NCBI RefSeq assembly: GCF_027596085.1
Contig: NC_072456.1
Location: 16,010,744 to 16,074,743, forward strand
Source of the DNA: Anoplopoma fimbria
Lineage: Eukaryota; Chordata; Actinopteri; Perciformes; Anoplopomatidae
Direction of reading: 5' to 3'
Length of the DNA: 64,000 nucleotides
A program made the translations under genes and the position numbers. The notes beneath the pieces were generated by a model, which ran no database searches, was not told the DNA's origin, and saw nothing but the letters and a program-made list of their open reading frames with translations. The first letter of the stretch is position 1, and every line of letters starts with the position of its first letter. Positions 53,499-64,000 of this stretch are shown here, in pieces.

Positions 53499-55401
53499 CT
53501 CACTGTAGAAACACTGTGAGACATCCTCGTTGGTTTTAACCTTTAATCTAGATCTGGTTCTGCAAAGGTTAAAAATAAGAAAAGGAAACACTGCATTGTA
53601 AATTTAGTTTTATTGTTGGGACTTTAAGCTTATTGTTGTTTTATAAAATACTGAATAATTGTGACATTTTTATGGCTTTTAAAAACCTTAAGAAGTATAA
53701 AAAATGAGAAACTGAAATCACCCTTTTGAGAGCCAAAGAAACATGCATGGAGAAGAAAAAATAAGGAATGGTGTAAAAGATGCAGTGGACTAAAAGTAAA
53801 GTAAGAAATGTATTGGTCATACTGAAACAAAACTCAATCATCCTATAAAATTATTAAAGAGGGAATTTTGACATTCTAAGATGGCTAAAATTTTAAAAAC
53901 AACAACTGGATGTAAAGCTGGTTGCACTTACAGCCACAGTCATATTCTTTACAGATGGGGCCAGAGGCACAGCTAGCTGTGGGCCTTAGGGTTTTTCCTC
54001 ACAGATTTGAGCTGTGAGAGAATGTACAATGTGGCTGAGGCACATTGTTGTAATTGGCTCGCAACAGAACAGTCTGCTGCTCCTGAGTTGTGGGGCTAAC
54101 TTCAAATGGGTGTTGCCTGAGCTTTGATTCAGCCAATCATCATGGCTCAAGTCACAGACCCAGAGGAAAGTTGCACAGTGTTGAGCCATAAACCCTGGCA
54201 CAACACCCAACAGGAATTTCTGTCTCATGCATTTCCAAATGAATGGTTGACAGGATAATGCAGCAGCATCCGGTGGAAACAATATGGTACATCACTGCCT
54301 GTGTGTGTGTACAGGAGTCTTGCATGCATGTTTTTTCCTGTAGGTTATGCAAGTGCATGTATCCGTACAATATCTGTGTGTGAATCAAAGCGTATACTCT
54401 CTATTTCCCTTCAGCTGTCAGAGTGCCAGGCAGCATTCAACACCTGGATCAGCAGGTCTCCCCCTCATGCACATCTACTCTTACACACTCCACTGATCTC
54501 CATCCCCCTGCAGAGGGAGAGGCTACACAGCTGCTAACTTTCCCAAGACTTTGCATACAGTCTCATACAGTGTTTAGCTACTGTAACCGATTCCCAGCAA
54601 GGTTTCACCACGTCCAACAATCCGCAGATACTGTGCTTGAGTCTAGAGTTGCATTATATCTGGCTTGTATTGTTTTACTTTACTTTTCATGTTGTATAAT
54701 GTACAGTGACAGCGCAGACTTTATTCTTTCGGCTTAGATTTCTCCACATAGGTTGTTGACAGATGCTTGGTGTCCTGTTGTTGCTGGGTCAGTAGTAGAA
54801 ACACCCTGATGGCTTGCTTTGTTAATTGTGCCAGTAACTGTTTTAAAGAATACTGCATGGAAGATGTAGGGAATTATCATTGGGGTATTTGTATTCCTCT
54901 CCACAAGCCTTTGTTCAATAATGTATTCCTGATGTTGGCGTTACAATAAACGCTGCTTCACTGTGGACTGTGTGGCCACAGGATCTGGCAAGGTGTGTGT
55001 TTTCAGTTTGGCCTCCAGGTCCCCAGAGAACTAGGCATAAATTATCATAACATCGCACTATTGTTACTTGTTTAATAAGTTTGGTTTAGTTTAACTGGAG
55101 CCCAGAGTCACTGTCGACAATCACCAGGACCCCTACAATTCCCTCCAACAAACCCCAGGTGGCCTATTACAATTCTGTATTCAAACATGAAATCCTGTTG
55201 GCACCCAATCAAAAGGCTGCTTTCTACCCACATCCCTCGGCACATACCCTCTGGGTCAATTTTCAGTGGTCCCCTACCACAACACGGCTGTCATGAAAAA
55301 AGACACACATGCAAAACAATCTGTCCCATGGTAAAAACTGGCAAACCCACTGTGTTTTGGAAGGACGGGCATTGCCTTGCTCTTACGTCACACTGCCCTG
55401 C

Positions 55402-55425
55402 TTCCTGACTTCCTGACTTCCTGAC
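55402..55425 (+). repeat. (TTCCTGAC)3 tandem repeat
   Basis: Three exact copies of an 8-mer in tandem, followed by TGAG. Each unit carries an ETS-type core (TTCC). Confidence 0.96.
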
Positions 55426-55777
55426 TGAGTTCATCATGAATGCCAGGTGCCATGGTCTGCTGAAGGCCAAGTGAATGGCTGAGACATCAAATATTTCCCG
55501 GAGGATCCCCATGAGAGGGTGTAGATGACAGCTCCATGCTGAATCTCACACGCCCAGAGACAGAAATGTTTCTCAGGAAATCTTGAGCATTAATAAATTG
55601 TTAACTTTTAATGAATGTTGTCATCGTTCTGCAGCTGAACCTCCCTTCGAAACCCGGAGTGCTCTGATCTTGTTCCTCACCAACTAAGAGGGGTCTTGTT
55701 GTACTGAGGGCAAGGAGAGGCTTGTGAAGTCTTGCAGCTTGCAGATAAAGCACTTCATTAAAAACAGTACAGCAGAT

Positions 55778-55799
55778 CTATGTTGTTCTATGTTGTTCA
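55778..55799 (+). repeat. Tandem CTATGTTGTT pair
   Basis: The 10-mer CTATGTTGTT occurs twice in succession. A small duplication with no other feature. Confidence 0.93.
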
Positions 55800-57624
55800 T
55801 TTTAAAATGTCCTTCAAAGAATGCAGTGCTAGCCTTTAAATTGAATTATTATATAGATAATAAAATAAATTAATGTTATTGTGTGATAAAAAAAATTGTA
55901 ATGCGTTATTCCTTCCTTCTGAAAGCAGGCAGCAATACAAACTTGTATTAAAACTTGCTTTCTCACCAAGTAACACATTTCTGTTCTAAGCCTTCACTTA
56001 TTCTGAAAACGTATGTTCATTAGAGAGCATAAGGTCTGCACTAGCATATCAGGCGAGCCCCTAAAAATAGCCTTTATGCCATCCTCCAACCCTTTGAGGA
56101 TCAGAGTCGAGGCAGGCAGCTGAACGGTGCCGGAGTAAAGCCGCGGCCCGTGGACAGATGTGTCTGAGAACAGGTGGCTGGGGTTGTCCCCTGGATTTGC
56201 ATGGCTATGACAGACACAGCAGACCTCACAGACTTCAAAGGGCAGGAGCATGACTGCTAATGATCTGTGGAGAGAGAAAAGAGCGGTGGCTAGCTAGCGA
56301 TTTAGCTTTAGAGGCGCCATGCAGACATCCAGTACAAAGTCCACTGGAAACTTTACTCTGCTACGGAATGTGTGCTATAAAGAGGTCATGGTTTCTGCTA
56401 CTGTTGAAGGGTCATTTGATCCTTTAAGATATATTATCAAGTTGGCAATGAATGCAAACAGTTTGATTTGAAGATAATGAACAGGCTAATTTACATTTGT
56501 GTTAAATTAGATTATTACAGGCCCGCAGCACAAATTGACCATAAAAGAAGCTACAGTACCATTGTTGGTTTGATAGGATTTTTGATCAATACCAGTGTGT
56601 CAATAGTTGCAGTATGTGACACAAGTTAAATCATTGTTACGCAGACAAACATGTCCTAATAAGCCTGAAGCTTAATGTATGTGGAAAGAGAATCTGTTTT
56701 AAGATCCTTAAAAATTCTCCACCAGAGTTTGAAACCAAGCATTAACGATTCAAAATCTGACTGAAAATCTGAAAAAGATTTCTTCTTGCAAGGCAGCAAT
56801 TAAGTCAGACAAACCCAATGTCTTTGTCTACCCCCTCCCCTTCATCTGTCATATTTTAAGCTTTGATCTCCTCCAAGCCCATTCATTAAGCAAATACAAC
56901 GCACTGCCACTTAAAGTTCGCAATGGAGCACCTAACATTTAATAAATAATGCATTCACAACGGGAAGATTTGAGATGAGCACCAGGCAAAAAGGGCAAAT
57001 TCGTGGTTGGCTCAGACAGAGCTTAATGTACGCTGAATGTAATAGGAAACATGGTACACAAATAGCGAGCAAACACTCAGCATTCAAGCAATGGATTAAT
57101 AAGCTTGATTATGGTTGAAGTTGTTTCCTCCTATCAAGATGAGGCGCAGGGTTGTGAGGGTGAAATGTAACACTGGATAACAATATTAACACTGCATTTT
57201 AAGTAGTATGCTGTCTTGAGAGAGAAGAATGAAAAATGGGAAAAGAATACACTTCATTAGAACTGGTTTGAAAGAGACTATCATAACAAGGCCCCTTTGT
57301 CACATCATTAATCATAGTACTGGTCTGTAATAGGGGAGATTATTTGCAAAATTTTGGAAAATAATCTTCACTGCAGAGTTTACAGCCATGCTTGCAGCCC
57401 TGTAAAATCCTGTTTCCACCAAAAGTAGTATGTATATACAGGTTTTTAAACATGGGAAAAACGATAAATAATGGTTACTAGATTCCTTACTATTGGCACC
57501 TTCTTCTTTTTCTTAATATCTGTTACTAATTTAGTCTATCTTTCAAACTCCAGAGTTGGTGATTGTAGGAACATTGGAAAGACTATCATTATTATCAAAA
57601 ACTTGCTAATTCATGTTTAAAATA

Positions 57625-57778
57625 AGTGAAAATGTTGACCTGCTGGTGGCGCTAGAGGAAAAGACAAGCATGAGTCTACACAATTGCATGACAATCCATC
57701 CAATGGTTGCTGAGATACTTCAGTCTGGGCCAAAGTAGTAGATGGACTGACTAACATAGAGCCCTGCGGCTAGCATTG
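57625..57778 (+). repeat. Percomorph dispersed repeat fragment
   Basis: CTGCTGGTGGCGCTAGAGGA (57640-57659), then CAATCCATCCAATGGTTGCT, GAGATACTTCAGTCTGGGCC and, near the end, GCCCTGCGGCTAGCATTG. From memory this is a widely repeated fish sequence whose intact form reads CTGGTGGCGCTAGAGGAAAAG, CATGGCAATCCATCCAATAG, TTGAGATATTTCAGTCTGGAC. About 150 bases of its 3' part remain. Superfamily not assigned. Confidence 0.7.
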
Positions 57779-58679
57779 AAAATGTATGATTGGTGTATGT
57801 TTTTTGTCATCAACCACTCTGCAAGAGTAGCTTTCTAAAAATATCCTTATTATATAACCAACCTCTGTGTGAATAGCTATTAATACAATAATGTACCCCA
57901 TCAATTAAACTATATACATACATACATATTGTAACAAGTCTGCTACTCCTGTGTGTGTGAAGAGACAAACAGTGTCCTCGCTTTTCAGTTCATGGGGCCT
58001 TACTGAGGTAAAGCAACCTGAGTCAGCAGGGGGGCTTTGACTACATCTTGACTTTATTACTCCCCACCCTTAAATCCCACAGTGACCTCCTTCTCTTCTG
58101 TGCAATGTTCAAATAAACATCAAGAAAAAACTATTATTCCTCCCTCTGTCCACTAATGTTCTCTGGGTTCCCTCCTCATCTTTCTCTCTTTCTGTTTGTT
58201 TTCCCTTTCTTCATCCTCTGATGGGAGACATGCCATGACCTGATGGGAGCCATGCAACGACCTTTGCCAACCGAAGCCAAACCTACCACACACGTATAGA
58301 AATGACTCGGTTTAGTTTGGCAGTGGGATTAAGGTCTGCGTTGACTTTCTGTCCCATGGGATGTGACTGTGCTGCTGTATATTCATGATCTACTCCTAAA
58401 GCCTTTGAATGGAGGCTTAAAAGAGGATTTTGTTTGTCCTAAAAGTAGAGTCCCTGGACTTTTCCTTGTTCACATTGAATAAAGAATACTTTACAAAGAG
58501 AATGAAATGATTATCAAATGGTCATACACACTGAGATCTTTAGTAACACCTCAACAAGGTTTCAATCTCAACGCGTCAAGAAGTATTTGCCTCTCTACAG
58601 GCCTTTGAAAACCCTCTAAATGTTATACTATCTATACCGCCCTACCACTCACATGACTTATAAGAAATCACATTAAGTC
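57779..58679. other. Gene-free unique sequence
   Basis: Plain DNA with a TACATACATACATA run near 57912. No exon, element end or RNA gene recognised. Confidence 0.62.
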
Positions 58680-59060
58680 TCAAGGTGACCTTAATAAAGT
58701 TGGCCTTTCTAAATGGTCATATAGCTCCCTTTTCTTTTGTGTTTTACGTAATTGGAATATTGTCTCTAGGCTTCCAGTTAAAAAGGCTCCACCGAGGTAA
58801 TCTCGACCATCTTGCCGAAATGCAAACAAAGCCAAGTCTCTCCCGAGAGGGCGTCAACTCTGAGTGGTTCTTCCCCTGTAATAACATATTTAAAGGAGGG
58901 TGAAAACAATTAGGGGTGTGTGAGTTCTGCATTCTGCATCCGCTGAGGGAGGGCCTTTGATTGTGGCACAAGTAGTATTGCCTAATAAAGGAGTGGGGGG
59001 ACACCTAATGGGACGGAGGAGTAATTCATTTAGCAGTAATATGCTCCAATACTCCCCCGA
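58680..59060. other. CNE-like block with an exon-like 27-nt island
   Basis: Unique sequence without simple repeats. It carries CCTTTGAT at 58954-58961 (TCF/LEF consensus) followed by TGTGG, a TTCTGCA tandem pair at 58925-58938, and several TAAT-core sites at 58980-59040. At 58770-58796 a TTGTCTCTAG acceptor look-alike, 27 bases and GAG-GTAATC form a microexon-like unit open in two frames; the peptides (LPVKKAPPR or FQLKRLHRG) are unrecognised. Regulatory DNA is the likelier reading. Confidence 0.3.
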
Positions 59061-61746
59061 AACTGCTATCTAACTCCCTTACGCTGATGGGAAGAATAGC
59101 AAGTCCATCCAGAAAATTGGATCCATGATGATAAAATGTGTTGTGTGAAATTAACCAATATGAGCAGCGGCAAACAACTTTTTGCAATGTAAAGATATAG
59201 TACAGTAATGTCTACCTGAGCAGAGAATGAAGTCATTATTTCTCTGTGTATGTTGTTATCAGAGCTTGAGAGGCAATCGAAATGCTTAAATCTTGGATAT
59301 TGCACCTTTAAGGAAGTTCCACAGACTGGGAAGAGAATAAGAATAAATCATGTTTTTCCTTTGGCAATTCTGTATGAGTATATTTCTCAGTGTACCATTT
59401 ATTGTTAAAGAATTCTTCTAGGTCTTGCTTTGCAAAAAACAAAACTAAAATTTTAACTTAAGGATGGATTTTCTGACTCATATTCTTTAGAAAGCTTTTA
59501 AATTACCACCGGAACACTACAGCTGAATTAACTGGTAGTAAGATACATTTCCAGACTAAACTTTGTATTTATTTCAATCCATGGTCTTCAATAAATAACA
59601 AAAAAACATCAAGCTGTGTTTATCATTATCCCTTCACCTTCTACCTCTGTGTGACACTGATGTGTTCCCTCTCAGTGGTTTTTTATACTGATTCTCTGTA
59701 GCTTCACTCCCTCACCATGAGGTGCTGTTGCACCAAGACATCAAAAAGCATCTCAATCTACTTAAGAAAATCCCAAGACCATACACTCACATCCAAAGAG
59801 ACATTCATCCACTCCTACTCAAAGTAGTTCCTCCACGGGGATGTCCACAGTTGCAATTTCTGCCTGTGTGAGGCTGCTGCAGCCACTCGCTCTTATAGAG
59901 AACTTTGTGTGACTCATCAGATATTCTGTTTGTTTTGCTGGAAGTTATTTAAATGAGATTCCTGGAATAATTTTAAGATAGATGTAATACTTTTAAACTG
60001 AAGCACATACACATTAGATGCCTTTCTAAAAAGAATGTGTTGTAGGTATCTAGATAAAACCATAATTTGTTGCCACATACAATTTATTCACCCTTCAGTT
60101 CTCTGCATAATCCATCCAAACTGGAGAGCAAACAAAGACAATTTTGGCTCAGGCAAAGGTTTTTCTATCAACTGACTCATTTGCATTCTGCAAGCTCATA
60201 CATTTCACAAACTCGATTTCATCTTCATTTTACACCAGACTTGGAATGTTTTTTCAGGCACTGGGCAATTTGAATAACTATTGACGTACTAAAAATATCT
60301 ACTTTTTGCACCGAAGCCAAATGCGGGTTTTTTAAATGCATGAAGAATAAGTGGGATCAATTGGAAAGAGAGGGATAAGTATTTGCATACAAATAAATCT
60401 CTCGATGGACTTTACTATCCTCAGGGTTAGAGTAACTGGCTGGGAGGCAAGCAAACTTTACAAACACTATAGCTGTTATTACATAACTTAATGAGGAAAA
60501 TGAAATGCAGTAAAAATCAGAAGTTCATTTTTGTTAAGAATTACAGCTGAAATGCGTTTTGTAAATGTCAACTTCAGTCTCATTTGCCATTTTACATGAC
60601 TTCTAGATAAACAATATTTTTTGTTTGTTTTCATAGGTACAAGAAAATACTTGGACAGCTTCAGACATCGAATGTGTTCGAATGACAATTAAAATAAAAT
60701 AGCATCCCTGTTCCACATGCAGGTTTTGAAATTGCTGCATGACTTATTGAGGTGATGTCAACGACTGCATCTTTCTAATGCATCGCAGCTCTGCAGCTCT
60801 TTGCTATTAGTGTGATCAAACAATGAAGAATCAAAACAGAATGACCAGTGGGAAGGAAAGGGATACATTTGAAGTGCGAGGCCTATCACAACACATCTGA
60901 GCATGGAAACTTTATCAAATTTGTCAAACTTTGAGATGATTAGGGCTTGTCTAATTCAAATGGACGGACAGATGGCGGGGTGCAGCGGCCTGTGAAATCC
61001 AAGCTCTCTTTAGAAGTGGACTGGTTTTAAGCTGTTGAGAATGAATATGAAAACCCAACCTTCTCTGTAAAAGCGAACATGCCTCCTCTCATTCCCAGTC
61101 CTGCACTGTCCCACATGTCAAGCTTTCTAGGTCCATTAGTTACAATGAAGTGTAAAATAACCTTCAATACACCCTTTTGAAAGCTATGGAGGTACCAGTC
61201 TGAAAAAATGCAGGAATTCCTGCATGTGCAGATCATTTCAGGATGGAGGTTTCGAAAAGGGAACATACTAGTGAGAAAAAGGAGACCCTTCTTTGTCTCT
61301 GGTTTGAATCAAAGGCTTACGGAAATATGTCTCGATGGAAGTAAACTGTTCTCAATTGGAAACATGTGACCCTCGAAGTGGCAAGGTGCTTAGGGAAGTC
61401 GAGAGCCACCCTCTTTACTCGTGAGAGCGGCGTTGTGAAGCGCCACAAAATCTGCGGGGTACCTCCTTTTGTTTGTATTACAAATGGCCCAGCGTAGGTT
61501 GAGGGGTCAAAGCGATAATCACACGTGTAAACACCCCTCTCCTCCTGAGTAGTACTTTTGGAAAGCCTCCTGCTTGACCCTGCTGTTTCTAGCTGGTAAA
61601 TGTTTGCAATGCATCAACATACAGGAGTAGATGCGTGAGTAGAGCTCTGCACACTGCAGTGTTTATCGGGTCCAGTCTTTCAAACAAAGAAAAGCTGAGG
61701 CAAAATAATTGTACATAGTACATTCTCACAGGCCCACATGTGCAAG
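59061..61746. other. Gene-free unique sequence
   Basis: No frame over 80 codons has any resemblance to a known protein. No simple repeats longer than about 15 bp and no element ends were recognised. Confidence 0.62.
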
Positions 61747-61792
61747 CACGCACACACACTTCCACAGACACACACACACCCACACACACAAC
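61747..61792 (+). repeat. Imperfect (CA)n tract
   Basis: CA repeats interrupted by CTTCCACAG and by CCC. It sits directly before a homeodomain-site-rich block. Confidence 0.9.
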
Positions 61793-61965
61793 AGCTCTCT
61801 AATTAATAGCTCCTCTGCCTCCTGAGTCTGTGAGGCAAGTCCACCCTAATCCCCTGGCACTTAGTTCAGAGTAATCAGCGCACAGCAAAGTCTGCTTTAG
61901 GAACACTAATTAGCATCATTGATTTTCTCCTCAGACTCTTACATGCAAATAGCCCAAAAACAAGT
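61793..61965. other. CNE-like block with homeodomain and octamer sites
   Basis: Within about 150 bp are TAATTAAT (61800-61807), CTAATCC (61846-61852, OTX/PITX type), CTAATTAG (61906-61913) and ATGCAAAT (61943-61950, POU octamer). No coding potential. The grouping suits a developmental enhancer; this is inference from motifs alone. Confidence 0.35.
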
Positions 61966-63027
61966 CACTTTTTTAAGAGGCCTATACCAGTCAAAAAATG
62001 ACTGTACCTCATTGATTTAGCTGTGCTAGCTCAGATAGACACACGCTTGAAATGTGGGTTGAAAACAGAAAAAGAGAATGTTTCCATGGGTGTGACAGGG
62101 CATAATAAGAGTTTATGTTTGATGACAAATTAGCATATGGTGGTGATTGATAATCATAAAATCCAAGTTCTTCCACAAATGAAAAAAAAACTCCAAGGCA
62201 TTTAAACATGTGGCATAAACAAAGCCCATCATTTGTTTACGGGGGAATGGGGTATTGGCTAATGTAGCAAAAATTCTCTTGAAGCGCAACCGGCTTAAAG
62301 TATGTTTACACTGATTCACTAATTAACTTATCTCTCTGATGATTACTTAGCCAGTCAGTTTAACAACTTCTCTCTCTGGTAAACTGCAAAGCCTGCAGCT
62401 TAAAACAAGCAAGCGTGTGAGGTAACTTCAATAAGAATTGCCAGTGTCCACATGCCGGGGGGAGAAGTAAATTGCAAGTAATGGACTCTGAGACTGCTGA
62501 GATGTTTATCAGACTAAATGAACAGAACCACAATGGAGGGATGCGGGCCGCTGCATGTGTGACAACATGCCAGAAGAGTCCGGATTAGAAATGATGGCTG
62601 CCATGAATTTATGTATTAATAGTTGGAGTGAAACTATGGCTTATCATTTGGGGCAATCATTTTCATCACACTCCAAATGTATGTCAGTTGAGCATGCTTC
62701 TCTCATTCTTCCCTGCTGCTCTCACTGTGAAAAGATCCTCTTAAAAACACAATTCACATGACATGCACTACTAAGTTATTGTTTCCTATGAGCCAAAACA
62801 ATGATGGGATTGTGCTATTTTTGTGCTTAGAAGCTACTGGCCTTGTCCAAAAAGTGGAATCAAAGTGACCGCATTCATCCCTCGCCTTCTTAACAAGAGC
62901 GGGTGAGGAAACCACTGGCTTGACTTAACCAAAACCCTCCACTGGCAAATCCATAAAGGGAAGGAAGAACAAGGAATTAGGGAGATTTTCTGTCTTCCAA
63001 ATACACAAGCCAGATGCCAATTTATTG
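61966..63027. other. Gene-free unique sequence
   Basis: Unique-looking DNA, moderately rich in TTAAT and AGTCAGTT motifs at 62310-62370. No exon, RNA gene or repeat family recognised. Confidence 0.6.
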
Positions 63028-63154
63028 CTCTTCTCTTATTCTCTTATTCTCTCTCTCTTTCTCTCTCTCTCTTGGTTTCTTAGTTTACTCTCCCTCTTTC
63101 TTTCAATTCCTTTCCTCCTCTTATAATTTTTCTCTTTCTCTCTCTCTTACTCTG
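63028..63154 (+). repeat. Pyrimidine (CT)n-rich tract
   Basis: About 127 bases nearly all C or T on the plus strand, with CTCTCTCT blocks, a TTCTCTTA pair and a few TTA or GG interruptions. Mirror-like CT runs can form triplex DNA. It could serve as an intron pyrimidine tract, but no convincing AG-exon follows. Confidence 0.88.
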
Positions 63155-63717
63155 TGTGATTGCATCCATATGCTCTCCAGGGATAGATGGGGTCAACACC
63201 CTACTTACTCACGCCACAGTGAGGCACTGACACTTGTGAGAAAACCCTTGCTCAGACTCACACACGCACACACATAAATGCACACATGCATTACCAGTGT
63301 GATTGTCTCCATACAGCTGGCCCAGACTGTGTAGCTTCAGTGCTTAGCAGAGGGGATGGGCTCTGAGATTTTCATGCCAACGCTTAATTCCGCATCATGA
63401 AAGTATGGAGTATGTTACTCTGCCGTAATCCACCTCCTCCTCCTGATACATTTAAGATTGGCCCCTGAGAAGATCTGGCATCAATTAAGTGGCGCTCAGA
63501 GGAACTGGGCTTGACGGGGCCCAATGGATCCTTTCTGCCTTCAATCCCCTCTTTTGTTCAGCAAAGCCAGGAGAGGTCGTAAATTTGAACATGAAGACAG
63601 CGCGCAAATTGCAGTCACACTTGCGAGCTAAGGGAATCAAGGCCAGGAGAGGGAGAAGGAATTAGGCTGCCCTCCGCCAGTGGTCCAAATCCGTTCCTCT
63701 TTCCGTTTCAGGAAAAC

Positions 63718-63721
<4 letters not shown>
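63155..63721. other. Gene-free, CNE-like unique block
   Basis: The part at 63440-63700 is unique, GC-balanced and without simple repeats. It includes TGGCATCAATTAAGTGGCGC, a GGGGCCCAATGGATCC stretch and CTCTTTTGTTCAGC (SOX-like). No frame is open long enough to suggest an exon. Confidence 0.4.

Positions 63722-63768
<47 letters not shown>
63722..63768 (+). repeat. (CA)n microsatellite
   Basis: An uninterrupted CA array of about 47 bp. The 66-codon frame on the opposite strand is partly a product of it. Confidence 0.97.
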
Positions 63769-63773
<5 letters not shown>

Positions 63774-64000
63774 TATGCAACCAGCACATGTTGTTAACCA
63801 CACGGTTGTGGCTGCCTGCCCAGTGCGCAGAGCAAAGAAGCAGATGAACACACCTACAACCAAACACGCAAAGGCACAAATACAAGCACGCATATTTTGA
63901 TCCACCAAGGAAAAACATCATACAGTTGCCGTAAACACAAGCAGTTCAGACAGTTCACTATCCACATGCTGTGGTATTTCCTCATCTTTATTTCTGTGTT
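63769..64000. other. Gene-free window edge
   Basis: CA-rich, loosely repetitive sequence to about 63890, then plain DNA to the window edge. Nothing else is seen. Confidence 0.6.

Larger units (their letters stand above)
53499..57624. other. Gene-free unique sequence with short tandem repeats
   Basis: No exon recognised; frames of about 100 codons at 53986-54282 minus and 54423-54737 plus show no domain. At 54400-54414 a pyrimidine tract ends in TTCAG followed by about 40 open bases, an acceptor look-alike without a good donor. Short tandem repeats lie at 55402 and 55778. The part at 56880-57130 is unique-looking. Confidence 0.58.

Noticed and set aside
54415..54454. Possible 40-nt exon after CCCTTCAG
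   Set aside because: The downstream GTCTCC is a poor donor and nothing supports the peptide.

Overview
The window looks like vertebrate nuclear DNA, most probably from a ray-finned (percomorph-type) fish. It is AT-rich and has long (CA/TG)n microsatellites. No open frame continues convincingly for more than about 150 codons on either strand. It contains degraded copies of short dispersed repeats that I recognise from teleost genomes: TAGGG-ended hAT-like MITEs, a fold-back element with TTAA at its ends, and a tRNA-SINE relic. There is no operon structure, bacterial gene, phage or CRISPR array. The fish assignment rests on recalled repeat families and was not checked against a database.

I find no protein-coding gene, no complete exon I can assign, no functional tRNA, rRNA or miRNA, and no promoter I would defend. 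The longest open frames are either artefacts of dinucleotide repeats (50.4-50.9 kb) or close to chance length (36.9-37.3, 29.3-29.7 and 7.3-7.8 kb, all minus strand). The window is best read as intergenic or large-intron sequence; I cannot say which gene it belongs to.

Layout. 0-9 kb: unique AT-rich DNA with a small repeat fragment at 4.25 kb and one exon-like 34-nt island at 0.64 kb. 9-13 kb: a TG array, a block dense in homeodomain-type sites, and a perfect 14-bp hairpin. 13.2-14 kb: a 267-bp hAT-like MITE with a perfect 8-bp target duplication, then a 13/26-bp minisatellite. 15-28 kb: unique DNA with an AT array, a strong G-quadruplex motif at 20.6 kb and a purine tract at 25 kb. 28.6-32.6 kb: suspected repeats, a tRNA-SINE relic overlapping a G-quadruplex motif, and the first fold-back element. 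34.7 kb: a 98-bp CA array. 39-44 kb: repeat-rich, including a MITE nested inside an older repeat at 40.9-41.3 kb. 45-50 kb: GC hairpin, C-run motif, more repeat relics and the second fold-back element. 50.6-50.9 kb: paired TG arrays. 51-64 kb: mostly unique DNA with several compact blocks that look like conserved non-coding elements, a MITE at 53.2 kb and a dispersed repeat at 57.6 kb.

Nothing here resembles a new multi-gene system. The most solid observations are structural: two insertions with readable target-site duplications (one nested), two copies of one fold-back family, a higher-order minisatellite, perfect hairpins and three compact G-quadruplex-type motifs. The regulatory-element reading of the unique blocks is inference and needs cross-species alignment.
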